Notes: generated from the letters alone by a model not told the origin. 64,000 bases of DNA from Dietzia alimentaria 72 (GCF_000226215.1 NZ_AGFF01000031.1:1-64000), one strand, 5' to 3'. Numbered from the stretch's first letter, positions 16,291-25,764 are shown. A program made the numbers and translations.

Positions 16291-16824
16291 ATGCACCACC
16301 GCCTGCTCACTCGCACTCGTGCCGCAGCTGCCACGCTGGTGATAGCGACGATGATGGCCGGGTGCTCGGACGCCAAGTCCGACGGATCCGCGGACGCGGA
16401 CGCGGCTTCGGCTTCGGCTTCGGCGCCGTCGTCGTCATCGTCGCTGACGGCGGTACCGTCAGCGCGCGCGACCGTAGCGCCGCGTGCGACCCCAACGTCG
16501 CCTCTGGCTCCCCCCGCGCCGCCGTTCATCGCGTCGGCAGCCTGGGCGGACTCGGACTACGGGCGCACGCTCAAGATCTCGCCGACCCCGGCCGGACGCC
16601 GCGCCTGGGATACGTCAGACTCGACTGTCGCCTGGCAGGAGGTGCTGCGCCTCCACCCCGACGCGGATGTCCCCGGGATGTGGGAGCAGTTCGACTGTCA
16701 TTGGACGTGGGCGCGGATCCTCGAGCCGGACAAGCCCACGTGGAACGTCGAGCCGTGGCGCCCGGTGGTGACGGCGGACCAGATGCTGGTGGAAGGCTGC
16801 AACCCGGGAGGTCCGGAGGTATGA
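16291..16824 (+). CDS. DUF2599-type lipoprotein
   Basis: A 177-aa exported lipoprotein. The signal peptide ends at lipobox MAGC (about residue 25), followed by a Ser/Ala- and Pro-rich linker to about residue 80. The C-terminal domain matches DUF2599: YGRTLKISPTPAGR, PGMWEQFDCHWTWARILEPD, WNVEPWRPVV and the closing EGCNPGG. Two conserved cysteines may form a disulfide. Function is unknown and it acts outside the membrane. Its stop overlaps the start of the hydrolase gene (ATGA). Confidence 0.85.
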   Translation: MHHRLLTRTRAAAATLVIATMMAGCSDAKSDGSADADAASASASAPSSSSSLTAVPSARATVAPRATPTSPLAPPAPPFIASAAWADSDYGRTLKISPTPAGRRAWDTSDSTVAWQEVLRLHPDADVPGMWEQFDCHWTWARILEPDKPTWNVEPWRPVVTADQMLVEGCNPGGPEV

Positions 16825-17633
16825 CGACGACGAGATCGCCAGACTCCCGGGCCGGCGGGAACGAACCCGCTCTCGCCCACGATCTCCGCGGTTCCGGCGT
16901 GCCGGTGGTGCAATTGCACGGACTGTCCTCGAGCCGGTCTCGCGACGAACTGCGGGGCCTTGATCTCACGGCGGGCCGTGACGGTCTACAGGTGCTGCGC
17001 TACGACGCGCGCGGTCATGGCAGGTCACCGGGATCCACCGACCCCGCCGCCTATACCTGGCCGGCGCTGGCCCGGGACCTCATGAGACTGCTGGATCAAA
17101 CGTTCCCCGGCCTGGCCGTACACGGGGTGGGTGCGTCGATGGGGGCGGCCACCCTGCTCACCGCCGCAGTGGCAGAACCGGAACGGTTCGCCTCGCTCAC
17201 ACTGGGAATTCCGCCAACCGTGTGGCAGTGGCGTGCCGAGCAGTCGCAGGTCTACGAGTTGGGCGCGCGGCAGGTGGAGCGATGGGGCGTGGCCCGGTGG
17301 TCGGAGCTGACCAGGCGTCCACCCACCTCGCCGGCGATCGATCCGGACCGCCCGTTCCTGCCACCCGATGTGGCAGACGAGTGGCTACCGGCGGCGTTCC
17401 GGGGGGCGGCCTCCACTGACCTGCCGTCACGCGGACAGGTGGCTCGGTTGGCGATGCCGGTGCTGCTGCTGGCCTGGCCCGGCGACCCCGCCCATCCGTT
17501 GGAGGTGGCCCAGGAGCTGGCGGAACTGTTGCCCGACATTCGGCTCGAGATCGCGCGCACACCGGCCGATGTGGCCGCGTGGCCGCGAGTCGTGGCCGAC
17601 TTCGTGACATCGGCGACGCGCACTACGAAGTGA
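16821..17633 (+). CDS. Alpha/beta-fold hydrolase
   Basis: A 270-aa hydrolase. The oxyanion region is VVQLHGLSSSRSRDEL; the block YDARGHGRSPG is diagnostic of the fold. The nucleophile elbow reads GVGASMGAA, with Ser followed by Met-Gly as in G-x-S-x-G. The Asp of the triad is probably in LLAWPGDPAHPLEVA; the usual C-terminal His is not obvious, since the expected region reads ARTPADVAAWPRVV. Substrate unknown. ATG overlaps the preceding stop, so it is translated with the DUF2599 lipoprotein. Confidence 0.82.
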   Translation: MTTTRSPDSRAGGNEPALAHDLRGSGVPVVQLHGLSSSRSRDELRGLDLTAGRDGLQVLRYDARGHGRSPGSTDPAAYTWPALARDLMRLLDQTFPGLAVHGVGASMGAATLLTAAVAEPERFASLTLGIPPTVWQWRAEQSQVYELGARQVERWGVARWSELTRRPPTSPAIDPDRPFLPPDVADEWLPAAFRGAASTDLPSRGQVARLAMPVLLLAWPGDPAHPLEVAQELAELLPDIRLEIARTPADVAAWPRVVADFVTSATRTTK

Positions 17634-17664
17634 CCCGGCGTCGACAGCTCGGCGCCTCAGCCCG

Positions 17665-18681
17665 TCACACCTCGGCTGTCCGGGGGCGCTTCTCGGTCCC
17701 GTCGGGGTAGCGGGCGAACCGGGTTTCGCCGTATGCGTGGACCGGTCCATTGCTGGGCAAGGTCCAGGTGCCGAAGACTCCCGAGCTGTAGTCCTCCATG
17801 GCGTTCACGATGTCCTCGCGGGTGTTTCCGACAAACGGCCCGTGCTGGACAACGGGTGCACCGATGGGCCGGCCCTGGAGAATGAGGAACGCGGCGCCGT
17901 CGTCGCCCGCGGTCACCGTCACCGGCTCGGGCTCCAGGACTGCGGCGTCGTAGCCGAGCTGCTGCCCATCCACGGTGAGCAGGCCCCCGTAGTTGTAGAG
18001 GATGCGGTTGGCCGAGGGATCGAAACCCGGCAGTTCGGTGCTCACGCCGGGGTCGAGTGTGACGATCCAGATGGCCAGGTGGTTTTCCGGGCGCGCCGCC
18101 CACGAGCGCGGCGGCGGGTCGAGCGCGCGCACCCCGTCGACCTCGCCGGCGATCACTCGAAATCGGGCCGCGGCGCCCTCGGAACCCCGGACCACGTGGG
18201 GTGTGTCCTCTCCCCAGAACATGTCGAAGTGCGCGTCGGCGAGTTTGTCCTCGGGGGCGAGGTTGAGCCAGATCTGGAAGAACTCCGTCGGGTTGGGGCG
18301 GTCGGAGTGGATGAGCGGCAGCATCTCGGAGTGGGAGATGCCCGATCCGGCGGTGAGCCACTGGGTGTCGCCGTCGCCGAAGCGGGCCGCGGCACCGAGT
18401 GAGTCGGAGTGGTCGATCAGCCCCTCGAGCACCACGGTGACGGTCTCGAATCCCCGGTGCGGGTGCTGAGGAAAGCCCGGGACAGTGTCCCCGTGGTACA
18501 TCGACCAGCCGTCTTTGCCGGAGAAGTCCTGACCAATGTCACGCCCCTCGAGTGAGACCGAGGGGCGCATGGTCTCACCGTCCGCGGCGGGGAACTCGTC
18601 GTCATGGTGGACGGCGAAGATGAACGGGTCGACGCCCGGCCACTGGTTCTGGAGAGGCACTACCTGTCGGATGGCGGACAC
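17665..18681 (-). CDS. Pirin family protein (long form)
   Basis: A 338-aa bicupin. The N-terminal cupin includes the metal-binding segment PQHPHRGFETVTVVLEG and the WLTAGSGISHSEM block that defines pirins. The C-terminal cupin contains RPIGAPVVQHGPFVGNTREDI. Bacterial pirins can show quercetinase-like dioxygenase activity or act as redox-sensitive regulators. The start is GTG with AGGAGGA 5 nt upstream. The upstream 85 bp contains TTGACT as a possible -35. A second, shorter pirin is at 32711-33496. Confidence 0.9.
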   Translation of the reverse strand: MSAIRQVVPLQNQWPGVDPFIFAVHHDDEFPAADGETMRPSVSLEGRDIGQDFSGKDGWSMYHGDTVPGFPQHPHRGFETVTVVLEGLIDHSDSLGAAARFGDGDTQWLTAGSGISHSEMLPLIHSDRPNPTEFFQIWLNLAPEDKLADAHFDMFWGEDTPHVVRGSEGAAARFRVIAGEVDGVRALDPPPRSWAARPENHLAIWIVTLDPGVSTELPGFDPSANRILYNYGGLLTVDGQQLGYDAAVLEPEPVTVTAGDDGAAFLILQGRPIGAPVVQHGPFVGNTREDIVNAMEDYSSGVFGTWTLPSNGPVHAYGETRFARYPDGTEKRPRTAEV

Positions 18682-18766
18682 GGGTTCCTCCTATGGAGAG
18701 CAGATAATTGCTGTCATGTCAGTCAACTGTCGGCCTCGAGACTTTGTTCCGCCAGGTGTGGGGGAT

Positions 18767-19399
18767 CTAACCCCGCGCCACCACCCCGGTTACGGGGATG
18801 CGTCCGTCGACGGCCTGTCGGAAGTTCAGCACGGCACGCTTGAGGTGGAAGTCATTGGTCACCACCACGGCGCCTGTGGTTCCCCGGTCACGGAAGATTC
18901 GATCGGTGTTCTGAGCGTTCTGGACGGTCGACGTCGACAGCCCTTCCTCAGTGACTCGGAATCCCGGAAGGCCGGCGCCGCGCAGCCAGTCGCCCATCGC
19001 GCGCGCCTCGGTCCGACCGTTCTTTGGCATCCCGCCGGTGACGATGACGCGCGCGGTGGGGTACTCGCGGGCCAACCGCAGACCGGTCCGCAGGCGCTCC
19101 TCGAGTACCGGCTGGATGCCGCCGTCCGGGGTCAAGCCGGCGCCCAGGATCACGATGTCGGTGGTGAAGGGGTTGAGTGTGAGGATCGCGGGATCCTCCG
19201 TGGAGTCCACCTCGAGGTCTCCGCAAATCGGCAACAATGCCTGTTCCACCGCCTGGCAGCCGAGCATGGTGGCACCGCTGTACAGCGCGACTCCCGAGGG
19301 CATCTCGGCCGACCCGGCGGACGCGCTCCCCGCCCCGAGCCCCAGAGCGAGCGCTGCGGTGGCGACGACGGCCGCCATCCGCTTCTGTTTGATTCCCAC
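18767..19399 (-). CDS. Secreted YdcF/SanA-like (DUF218) protein
   Basis: A 210-aa protein with a signal peptide (about 1-29, cleavage near SASAG). The DUF218 domain follows: DIVILGAGLTPDGGIQPVLEERLRTGL, ARVIVTGGMPKNGRTEA, STSTVQNAQNT and VVVTNDFHLKRA, the last with the conserved His. Family members act in envelope maintenance or bind SAM-like ligands; the reaction is unproven. An unusual Cys pair (GCQAVEQALLPICGDLEV) sits before the domain. It is divergent from the glycosylase gene. Confidence 0.82.
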   Translation of the reverse strand: MGIKQKRMAAVVATAALALGLGAGSASAGSAEMPSGVALYSGATMLGCQAVEQALLPICGDLEVDSTEDPAILTLNPFTTDIVILGAGLTPDGGIQPVLEERLRTGLRLAREYPTARVIVTGGMPKNGRTEARAMGDWLRGAGLPGFRVTEEGLSTSTVQNAQNTDRIFRDRGTTGAVVVTNDFHLKRAVLNFRQAVDGRIPVTGVVARG

Positions 19400-19449
19400 G
19401 ATATCGGTCCTCTCCCAAGCACATTCGTGACACGCGTAGCGTCCACGCT

Positions 19450-20088
19450 ATGCACGCAGGATACGACAGGGAGGTCGCCGTCAGGCATCTCCGTGGGGCC
19501 GATGCGCAGCTTCGCGACTTCATCGACGCAGCAGGGCCCTGCACACTGACCCCAGCGCCGGATGCCGGACCACACACATTGTTCGACCGTCTGGCCGGCT
19601 CGGTCATGTCACAGCAACTGTCGGTCAAAGCCGCGGCGACGATCTCGGGGCGTCTGCGCGAGCGGGCGACGAGCGGCTCCCAACTCGATCCGGCGCTGGT
19701 CGCGGCCCTGTCCGATGAGGAGTTACGCGCGTGCGGCATCTCCCGCCCCAAGGTGGCGTCCCTGCGCGACCTGGCCGATGCTGTGGAGACCGGGCGGATA
19801 CCCACCCTCCCGGAGTTGAGGAAGTACGACGACGACAAGGTCATCACCTCCCTGACCGCGGTCCGCGGGATAGGCCGATGGACCGTGGAGATGCTGCTGA
19901 TCTTTTTGTTGGACAGGCCCGATGTGTTCCCGGTGGCGGATGTCGGGGTCCGTCGTGGTCTGGAGCGGGTCCTGGGACTGTCCGAGAAGGCCTCTCCCGC
20001 GCTCATGCTCGAGCGGTCGCAGGCTTGGGCCCCGTACCGGTCGGTGGCGTCCTGGTACCTGTGGCGCGCGGTGGACCAGGCGGGATAG
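19450..20088 (+). CDS. DNA-3-methyladenine glycosylase II (AlkA-like)
   Basis: A 212-aa HhH-GPD base-excision repair enzyme. The segment FDRLAGSVMSQQLSVKAA begins the GPD fold. The helix-hairpin-helix is LTAVRGIGRWTVEMLLIF and the catalytic Asp lies in VFPVADVGVRRGL. It lacks the N-terminal AlkA extension and any C-terminal Fe-S cluster, so it is the short AlkA type that removes alkylated purines. No Ada or methyltransferase partner is adjacent. Confidence 0.88.
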   Translation: MHAGYDREVAVRHLRGADAQLRDFIDAAGPCTLTPAPDAGPHTLFDRLAGSVMSQQLSVKAAATISGRLRERATSGSQLDPALVAALSDEELRACGISRPKVASLRDLADAVETGRIPTLPELRKYDDDKVITSLTAVRGIGRWTVEMLLIFLLDRPDVFPVADVGVRRGLERVLGLSEKASPALMLERSQAWAPYRSVASWYLWRAVDQAG

Positions 20089-20100
20089 CCGGCCCGTGCC

Positions 20101-21897
20101 CTACCGGCACTTGGGCGCTGACCTGGAGAGGGCGTCCGCGGCCCGGACCAGTGTCAGGTGGCTCAACGCCTGCGGGGTGTTGCCGGCGTGGCGGGCACCG
20201 TCCACGTCGTACTCCTCGGACAGCATCCCCACGTCGTTGGTCAGCGCACACAGCGTGTTCATGAGCGACTCGGCGTCCGCGGCCCGGCCGGTGGACGCGT
20301 ACTGCTCGACCAGCCAGAACGAACACGCCAGGAACGAGTACTCGGATCCGGGCAGTCCGTCCTCCCCGGTGGTGGTCCGGTAGCGCCGGAGCAGTCCCTG
20401 CTGCATGAGATCCTGTTCGATCTTGGCGACGGTCGCCAGCATCCGCGGATCGTCCGGGTCGCAGAACCCGATCTGCGGGAGCAGCAATAGCGAGGCGTCC
20501 ACTTCGGTGGTGTTGTAATGCTGCGTGAAGTGGCCGTCGGTGACGCCCTTCTCGTCGATCTCCGCCTTCGCGCGGTCGCGGAGCCGTCGCCACTCGTCCA
20601 CTGGGCCGGACAGCCCGTGCACCTCGACGGCTCGCACCGCGCGGTCGAAGGTCGCCCACACCATGGCCCGGGACTGGGTGAACATCTGGGCACGGCCCCG
20701 GATCTCCCAAATGCCCTGATCTGGTTTCTCGAATTTGTCGGTCACATATCTGACCAGGGCACGCTGCAGGGCCCAGGAATACTTCGACTCGGCCAGCCCC
20801 GCCTCGCGGGCCGCGCAGAGCGTCACCATCACCTCGCCCACCACGTCGGCCTGGAACTGCCCCACCGCCCCGTTGCCCACCCGTACCGGAGCGGAATTCT
20901 CGTAGCCGGGCAGACTCTGCATCTCGCGCTCGGCGAGGTCGCGTTCACCTGCCAGTCCGTACATAATCTGCAGGTCTGCGGGGTCGCCCGCCACCGCGCG
21001 CAGCAGCCACTCGCGCCAGTGATCCACCACGGACAGAAATCCGTGATCGATCATCGTCTCGAGGGTCAGCGCCACGTCGCGCAGCCAGACGTACCTGTAA
21101 TCCCAGTTCCGGGCGCCGCCGAACTCCTCCGGAAGGGACGTGGTGGCCGCCGCCGCGATGCCACCGGTCTGGTGGTTGGTCAGCGCGCGCAGCAGCACCA
21201 GTGACCGGACGACCTGGTCCCTGTGCTTACCGTCGTGGTGGATCCGGTCCGCCCAGCTCTGCCACCACTGTCGGGTCGCCTCCATCGTCCGGTCGACGTC
21301 CAGGGCAGCGGGGGCGGACCGGTGTGACCGGAACCAGGTGAGCGTCATATCGACCGCCCGCCCGGCCGCCACCGTGACGGTTCCGCGGTGCACCCGGTCG
21401 GTGGCCCGCAGTTCCGCACCACGGATTACCAGCGCGTCCGGTCCGGCCATCGCGAGCAGTTCGGGGTGCTCCGGTGTTCCCGTCTGGCGGACCCACGGCG
21501 TGGCCCGCGAGTAGTCGAAGCGCATCCGCAGGGATTGCCGGAACCGCACCTCGCCACTGATCCCCACGATTCGCCGAACGAGGTCAACGCGCCCGGGGTC
21601 GTGATGGCCCTCGCCGCCGATGGGCATGAAGTCGTGCACCTCGGCCACCCCGTCTGCGGTCTCCCAACGGGTGATGAGCACCATCGTGTCGTCGAGGTAG
21701 CGCCTCGTGCTCTCCGCCCGGTCGTCTACGGGGCGGATGCGCCACCGGCCGTTCTCGCTTTTTCCCAGCAATGCGCCGAACACCGAGGCCGAGTCGAGTC
21801 GGGGGACGCACAACCAGTCGATGCTCCCGTCGCGGGAGATGAGTGCGCCGGTACGGCAGTTGCTCACGAACGCGTAGTCCTCGATCAGGGTCGACAT
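20101..21897 (-). CDS. Glycoside hydrolase family 15 protein (glucoamylase/trehalase-like)
   Basis: A 598-aa cytoplasmic enzyme. The N-terminal region IEDYAFVSNCRTGALISRDGSIDWLCVPRLD and the (alpha/alpha)6 barrel blocks GARNWDYRYVWLRDVALTLE and YENSAPVRVGNGAVGQFQ are typical of actinobacterial GH15. Mycobacterial members of this subgroup act as trehalases; glucoamylase-type dextran or maltooligosaccharide cleavage is the alternative. The start is placed at the ATG 21897, where homology begins; the open frame extends 46 codons further upstream without conservation. It is divergent from the SDR gene. Confidence 0.87.
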   Translation of the reverse strand: MSTLIEDYAFVSNCRTGALISRDGSIDWLCVPRLDSASVFGALLGKSENGRWRIRPVDDRAESTRRYLDDTMVLITRWETADGVAEVHDFMPIGGEGHHDPGRVDLVRRIVGISGEVRFRQSLRMRFDYSRATPWVRQTGTPEHPELLAMAGPDALVIRGAELRATDRVHRGTVTVAAGRAVDMTLTWFRSHRSAPAALDVDRTMEATRQWWQSWADRIHHDGKHRDQVVRSLVLLRALTNHQTGGIAAAATTSLPEEFGGARNWDYRYVWLRDVALTLETMIDHGFLSVVDHWREWLLRAVAGDPADLQIMYGLAGERDLAEREMQSLPGYENSAPVRVGNGAVGQFQADVVGEVMVTLCAAREAGLAESKYSWALQRALVRYVTDKFEKPDQGIWEIRGRAQMFTQSRAMVWATFDRAVRAVEVHGLSGPVDEWRRLRDRAKAEIDEKGVTDGHFTQHYNTTEVDASLLLLPQIGFCDPDDPRMLATVAKIEQDLMQQGLLRRYRTTTGEDGLPGSEYSFLACSFWLVEQYASTGRAADAESLMNTLCALTNDVGMLSEEYDVDGARHAGNTPQALSHLTLVRAADALSRSAPKCR

Positions 21898-22013
21898 GAG
21901 TTCGAGTGTGGCACTCCCGCCGATGCCGGGGCTCAGAACAGGATGCACCCGACCACGGAGGGGATTACGGTCGGAGACGACCGTGCAACTCACCCGAAGG
22001 TGGAGGAGGCCGC

Positions 22014-22781
22014 ATGTCCCTCGAGGGCAGAACAATGATCGTCACCGGAGGCAACAGCGGTATCGGCGCGGAGATCGTCCGCGCCGCCGGTCGCGCCGGT
22101 GCCAACATCGTGATCGACTACATCGCCAACCCGGAGGAGACCGAACGCCTCGCCCGGGAGGTGGAGGATCTCGGCGGCCGGGCGGTGGGCGTGGAGGCCG
22201 ATGTCACCAAGCCCGACGACCTGCACGCGATGATCCGGAAGGCGGTCGACACCTTCGGCGGCCTCGACGTCCTGGTCAACAATGCCGGCATGGAAACTCG
22301 GACCTCGCTGCTCGAGACATCCGTGGAGGACTTCGACCGGGTGATGGACGTCAATCTGAAGAGCGTGTTCTTCGGCGCGCAGGCGGCCGCCCGCTACTTC
22401 ATCGACGCCAAACGCGAAGGACTGATCATCAACATCTCGTCGGTGCACGAGGAGTGGCCGATGCCGGGGAATACCGCCTATTGCGTGGCGAAGGGCGGAC
22501 TGCGCATGCTGACCCGCACCGCTGGCGTGGAGTTGGGGGACAAGGGTGTCCGGATGATCAACGTGGGCCCGGGCGCCGTGGCGACCCCGATCAACCGCTC
22601 GACGATGGACGACCCGGACAAGTTGGCCGCTCTAGAGGACTCGATCCCACTCGGTCGGATGGCCCGCCCGCAGGAGATCGGTGAGCTCGTCGCGATGCTC
22701 GCGACATCGGCCGCGGGCTACCTCACCGCCACGACCGTCTTCGCGGACGGCGGCATCATGCAGGGCAGCGTCGGCCTCTGA
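22014..22781 (+). CDS. Short-chain dehydrogenase (glucose 1-dehydrogenase-like)
   Basis: A 255-aa classical SDR. The cofactor motif TGGNSGIG (12-19), NNAG, the catalytic Ser in NISSVHEEW, the Tyr and Lys of AYCVAKG, and the C-terminal DGGIMQGS are all present. The sequence resembles bacterial glucose 1-dehydrogenases, but the physiological substrate is open. ATG 22014 has GGAGGAGG 5 nt upstream, so the frame reaching back to 21906 is ignored. Confidence 0.88.
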   Translation: MSLEGRTMIVTGGNSGIGAEIVRAAGRAGANIVIDYIANPEETERLAREVEDLGGRAVGVEADVTKPDDLHAMIRKAVDTFGGLDVLVNNAGMETRTSLLETSVEDFDRVMDVNLKSVFFGAQAAARYFIDAKREGLIINISSVHEEWPMPGNTAYCVAKGGLRMLTRTAGVELGDKGVRMINVGPGAVATPINRSTMDDPDKLAALEDSIPLGRMARPQEIGELVAMLATSAAGYLTATTVFADGGIMQGSVGL

Positions 22782-22810
22782 TATCCGGCAATCCGACTTA
22801 AACTCGATCC

Positions 22811-23692
22811 ATGATGTCCACCGCACCAGGGCCGATCGAGCCGTCGGAGCCCGCGGCCCGGCCTGCCGCGCCGCCCGTCGCCCAGTCTGTTCCGAGCCGC
22901 TACTGGGCCCGGACCCGCCAGGTGGCGGCCCGCGTGGGCGCGAGCGCCCGTGAGGCCAACCGGAGTCCCGCGTCGGTCGATTTCCTGCGCCATGTACGGC
23001 GGGCCCTCCCCGGGGATTCCGGATTCGGCGATCCGCTCTCCGCCGCAGGACGGGACGGCGCCGGGACCATCGCCAGACTCGCCGGTCGGTTGTTCGACGA
23101 GCAGCCCACAGCCTCCCGCGAGGTAACACTCGGAGGCCTACAACTGTGGCACTCACTGCGGGAGCGCGCCGGGCGCGGCGAGGGCGGTAGCGAGGTGACG
23201 ATCGTGTTCACAGACCTCGTCGGATTCTCCGACTGGGCGTTGCGCGTCGGCGACGAAGAGGCCCTACATTTGTTGCGCAGGGTGGCCGCGGCAACTGAGC
23301 CGGCGGTAGTGGCCCACCGCGGCACCGTGGTCAAACGGCTCGGCGACGGCCTCATGGCTGTGTTCCCTTCCCCGCAACTGGCGTTGAACGCGGTCACGGA
23401 CCTCATGAGCGGGGTCGCCGAGGTCGAGGTCGGCGGCTGGCGGCCGAAACTGCGGGTGGGGATACACACGGGACACCCCCGCAGGATCGGGGATGACTAC
23501 CTGGGGGTGGACGTGAACATCGCTGCCCGACTCGGGGAGAAGGCCGGCGCGGGAGAAATCCTGGTCAGCGAGACCACGCGCGCAGGTCTCGACCCCGCGC
23601 GGGTGTCCACCCGCCCCAAGAGGAGTTTTCGTCCGGGCAAGGTCAAAGGGGTCCCCGAGGGGATCGCCGTGCACGTCGCGACCCCCCGCTGA
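22811..23692 (+). CDS. Class III adenylate cyclase (soluble)
   Basis: A 293-aa protein. An N-terminal helical region (about 1-115) of unknown role precedes a class III cyclase domain (about 120-290). The first metal Asp is in VFTDLVGFS, the second in GDGLMAVF, and the purine-selecting Lys in GTVVKRLGDG. DYLGVDVNIAARL supplies the transition-state Asn and Arg region. All catalytic groups are therefore present, and cAMP synthesis is likely. TAAACT lies 6 nt before the ATG (leaderless). A membrane-bound paralog is at 56930-58498. Confidence 0.88.
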   Translation: MMSTAPGPIEPSEPAARPAAPPVAQSVPSRYWARTRQVAARVGASAREANRSPASVDFLRHVRRALPGDSGFGDPLSAAGRDGAGTIARLAGRLFDEQPTASREVTLGGLQLWHSLRERAGRGEGGSEVTIVFTDLVGFSDWALRVGDEEALHLLRRVAAATEPAVVAHRGTVVKRLGDGLMAVFPSPQLALNAVTDLMSGVAEVEVGGWRPKLRVGIHTGHPRRIGDDYLGVDVNIAARLGEKAGAGEILVSETTRAGLDPARVSTRPKRSFRPGKVKGVPEGIAVHVATPR

Positions 23693-23718
23693 AGGCCCGC
23701 GTCCGGTAGAACGGACAT

Positions 23719-24216
23719 ATGGCAACCACCGCATTCAAGAACAATCCCGTCACCACGTCCGGCGAGCTCCCCGCCGTCGGCTCCACTGCCCCGGCGTTCG
23801 ACCTGGTCGGCGACGACCTGTCACAGCTCACATCGGAGTCGCTGGCCGGACAGCGCGTCGTGCTCAACATCTTCCCCAGCGTCGACACGGGCGTGTGCGC
23901 CCAGTCCGTGCGCACGTTCAACGAGAAGGCCGCAAGCCTCGACAACACGACTGTCGTCAACGTCTCCGCCGACCTGCCGTTCGCGCACAAGCGTTTCTGC
24001 GCCGCCGAGGGCATCGAGAACGTCTCGGCCGGCTCGACCTTCCGTAGCGACTTCGCTACCGATTACGGCGTCAAGATGACCGACGGGCCGCTGGCCGGTC
24101 TGCTCGCCCGCTCTGTCGTCGTCCTGGATGGCGAGGGCAAGGTCGTGTACACCCAGCTCGTCGACGAGATCACCACCGAGCCGGACTACGACTCAGCGCT
24201 GGCCGCACTCAACTGA
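23719..24216 (+). CDS. tpx: Thiol peroxidase (Tpx, atypical 2-Cys peroxiredoxin)
   Basis: A 165-aa thioredoxin-dependent peroxidase. Peroxidatic C60 is in [13 protein letters not shown] and resolving C94 in [12 protein letters not shown], the defining Tpx arrangement. Length matches the family exactly. It reduces alkyl hydroperoxides and H2O2 in the cytosol. It stands alone between the cyclase and a strong terminator. Confidence 0.95.
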   Translation: MATTAFKNNPVTTSGELPAVGSTAPAFDLVGDDLSQLTSESLAGQRVVLNIFPSVDTGVCAQSVRTFNEKAASLDNTTVVNVSADLPFAHKRFCAAEGIENVSAGSTFRSDFATDYGVKMTDGPLAGLLARSVVVLDGEGKVVYTQLVDEITTEPDYDSALAALN

Positions 24217-24242
24217 TCAGCGCACCCAGGCGCTCACACCGG

Positions 24243-24276
24243 CAGCGCCCCGCCTCTCTGGAGAAGCGGGGCGCTG
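24243..24276. terminator. Hairpin between tpx and the FMN reductase
   Basis: CAGCGCCCCGC (24243-24253) and GCGGGGCGCTG (24266-24276) form a perfect 11-bp stem with a 12-nt loop between convergent genes. Confidence 0.85.
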
Positions 24277-24296
24277 CAGTTATCTAATCGGTGAGC

Positions 24297-24842
24297 TCAC
24301 GCGAAGCGACGCGCGGCCGCCTCGAGCTGATCAAAGAGGACGGCGATCTCGTCGCCGCGACGCTCGGCCGGCTGGACGCCGTCCGGGCCGAACTCGAGGA
24401 AGAGATTCAGCGAGACCTGCTGGCGCACGGCGTACATGTGGAAGTTGGCCACTATCTGACGCCAGTGTTCCACCGCACGCACGCCGCCATCGGCGCCGTA
24501 CGAGACAAACGCCACGGCCTTGTTGGCCCACTCGCTGCCGAGGGAGTCGAAGGCGTTCTTGAGTCCGCCCGGGACGCCGTGGTTGTACTCGGGGGTCACA
24601 AACACAAACGCGTCGCAGGAGTCGATGGCCTGGCTCCAGCGCGTCACGCGCTCGTCGTCGTATTTTTTGTTCGCCGCCCCCGGCACTGTGGCCGAGGTGA
24701 GCAGCGGGACGTCGAAGCTCTTGAGATCGATCAACTCGTAGGTGGCGTCTGTGCGAGATCCAGCCTGCTCCACGACCCACCGGGCCACCGACTCCCCGGA
24801 GCTCTCCCTGCGGATGCTGCCCAGAATGATGCCGATCTTCAC
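24297..24842 (-). CDS. NADPH-dependent FMN reductase / NAD(P)H quinone reductase
   Basis: A 181-aa flavodoxin-like oxidoreductase. The phosphate-binding loop GSIRRESSGESVARW and the diagnostic TPEYNHGVPGGLKNA motif are present. Members reduce flavins, quinones or azo compounds in the cytosol. A TAGTTGA-type dyad (24890-24911) upstream suggests control by a MarR-like repressor, and TAAGAT is a plausible -10. It lies 66 bp after the thioesterase gene on the same strand. Confidence 0.9.
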   Translation of the reverse strand: MKIGIILGSIRRESSGESVARWVVEQAGSRTDATYELIDLKSFDVPLLTSATVPGAANKKYDDERVTRWSQAIDSCDAFVFVTPEYNHGVPGGLKNAFDSLGSEWANKAVAFVSYGADGGVRAVEHWRQIVANFHMYAVRQQVSLNLFLEFGPDGVQPAERRGDEIAVLFDQLEAAARRFA

Positions 24843-24889
24843 TACGCGTCCCTCTCGTCCGATGAAATCTTACGACTCCCGATCGTACT

Positions 24890-24911
24890 TGGTTGACACG
24901 ACAATCAACTA
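24890..24911 (-). promoter_or_regulatory. MarR-type operator upstream of the FMN reductase
   Basis: Read on the minus strand, TAGTTGA (24911-24905) and TCAACCA (24896-24890) form a 7-bp inverted repeat with one mismatch and an 8-bp spacer. It overlaps the thioesterase stop codon and lies 48 bp before the reductase start. Confidence 0.5.
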
Positions 24912-25721
24912 GCGACGTCCGTAGACCGTGACGGATGCCACCGCGCACAGCAGCCCCCGCTGGTCCCGCGTGGTGGCCTGCGCGATGCCCCAACTCCGCC
25001 CGTCATGCAACACCTCCGCACGCACCGTCACCGGCGAGACCAGCGGGATCTGCCGGATGTAGCGCACGTCGAGCGACGACGACGAGACCTCCCGCTCGTG
25101 CGGGAACACCGCGGCGCCCGCGATGTCGGCGACCGCCGCGAACACACCACCGTGCAGATTGCCCAGCGGGTTGGCCAAAGCGGGCTCCGGAGCCACAACG
25201 GCTTCCACCGCCCGGGTGCCGCCCGGGCCGTCGTCCCGCGAATCCAGCGACACACACAGGACCTCTGCCAAGGTGCCCGGTTCGAGCGCGGCCGGCCACG
25301 GCGGCTCCTCGTCGTACCCTTCCGCGTCGATCGCGCCTGCGATTCCCACGGTCTTGACCAGGCCTGCTGCCACGACCTCGCCGTCGTCGTCGTGCACCTC
25401 GCCCCTCGTGGTGAGGCAGTGACCGTCATTACCGAGGTGGTCCGTGCGCACGCCGAGGGCCGTTGACCCCGCCCCCGGGCGGGACAGCATGTCGATGCGG
25501 AGTTCGGTGGTCACGGTCCACATGCCGCTCGCCCGTCGGCGGTGGTTCTCCGCACCCAGGCCCGAATCCACGAGCACGGCGAGGCCGCCGGTGGCAAAGC
25601 GGCCGGAGGGGTCGACGAACTGGTCTCCGATCGGCTGATGCCAACTGAGCGTGCCATCCCCGGACTCGGTGAACGAGATCCCCAGCCTCGGTTCCGGGCC
25701 GTTATGCTGCGACTGTTTCAC
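24909..25721 (-). CDS. Double hotdog-fold thioesterase
   Basis: A 270-aa protein with two hotdog domains. The second carries the PaaI-like motif NPLGNLHGGVFAAVADIAGA (about residues 184-203). The first (about 30-125) has RFATGGLAVLVDSGLGAEN in the equivalent place. It probably hydrolyses acyl-CoA thioesters; chain specificity is not visible. The tandem arrangement in one chain replaces the usual dimer of single domains. It is divergent from the sensor kinase gene. Confidence 0.85.
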   Translation of the reverse strand: MKQSQHNGPEPRLGISFTESGDGTLSWHQPIGDQFVDPSGRFATGGLAVLVDSGLGAENHRRRASGMWTVTTELRIDMLSRPGAGSTALGVRTDHLGNDGHCLTTRGEVHDDDGEVVAAGLVKTVGIAGAIDAEGYDEEPPWPAALEPGTLAEVLCVSLDSRDDGPGGTRAVEAVVAPEPALANPLGNLHGGVFAAVADIAGAAVFPHEREVSSSSLDVRYIRQIPLVSPVTVRAEVLHDGRSWGIAQATTRDQRGLLCAVASVTVYGRR

Positions 25722-25764
25722 CCGGCGACGCTAACACGCTGCTTCGTTGGCACCGGACCGCACA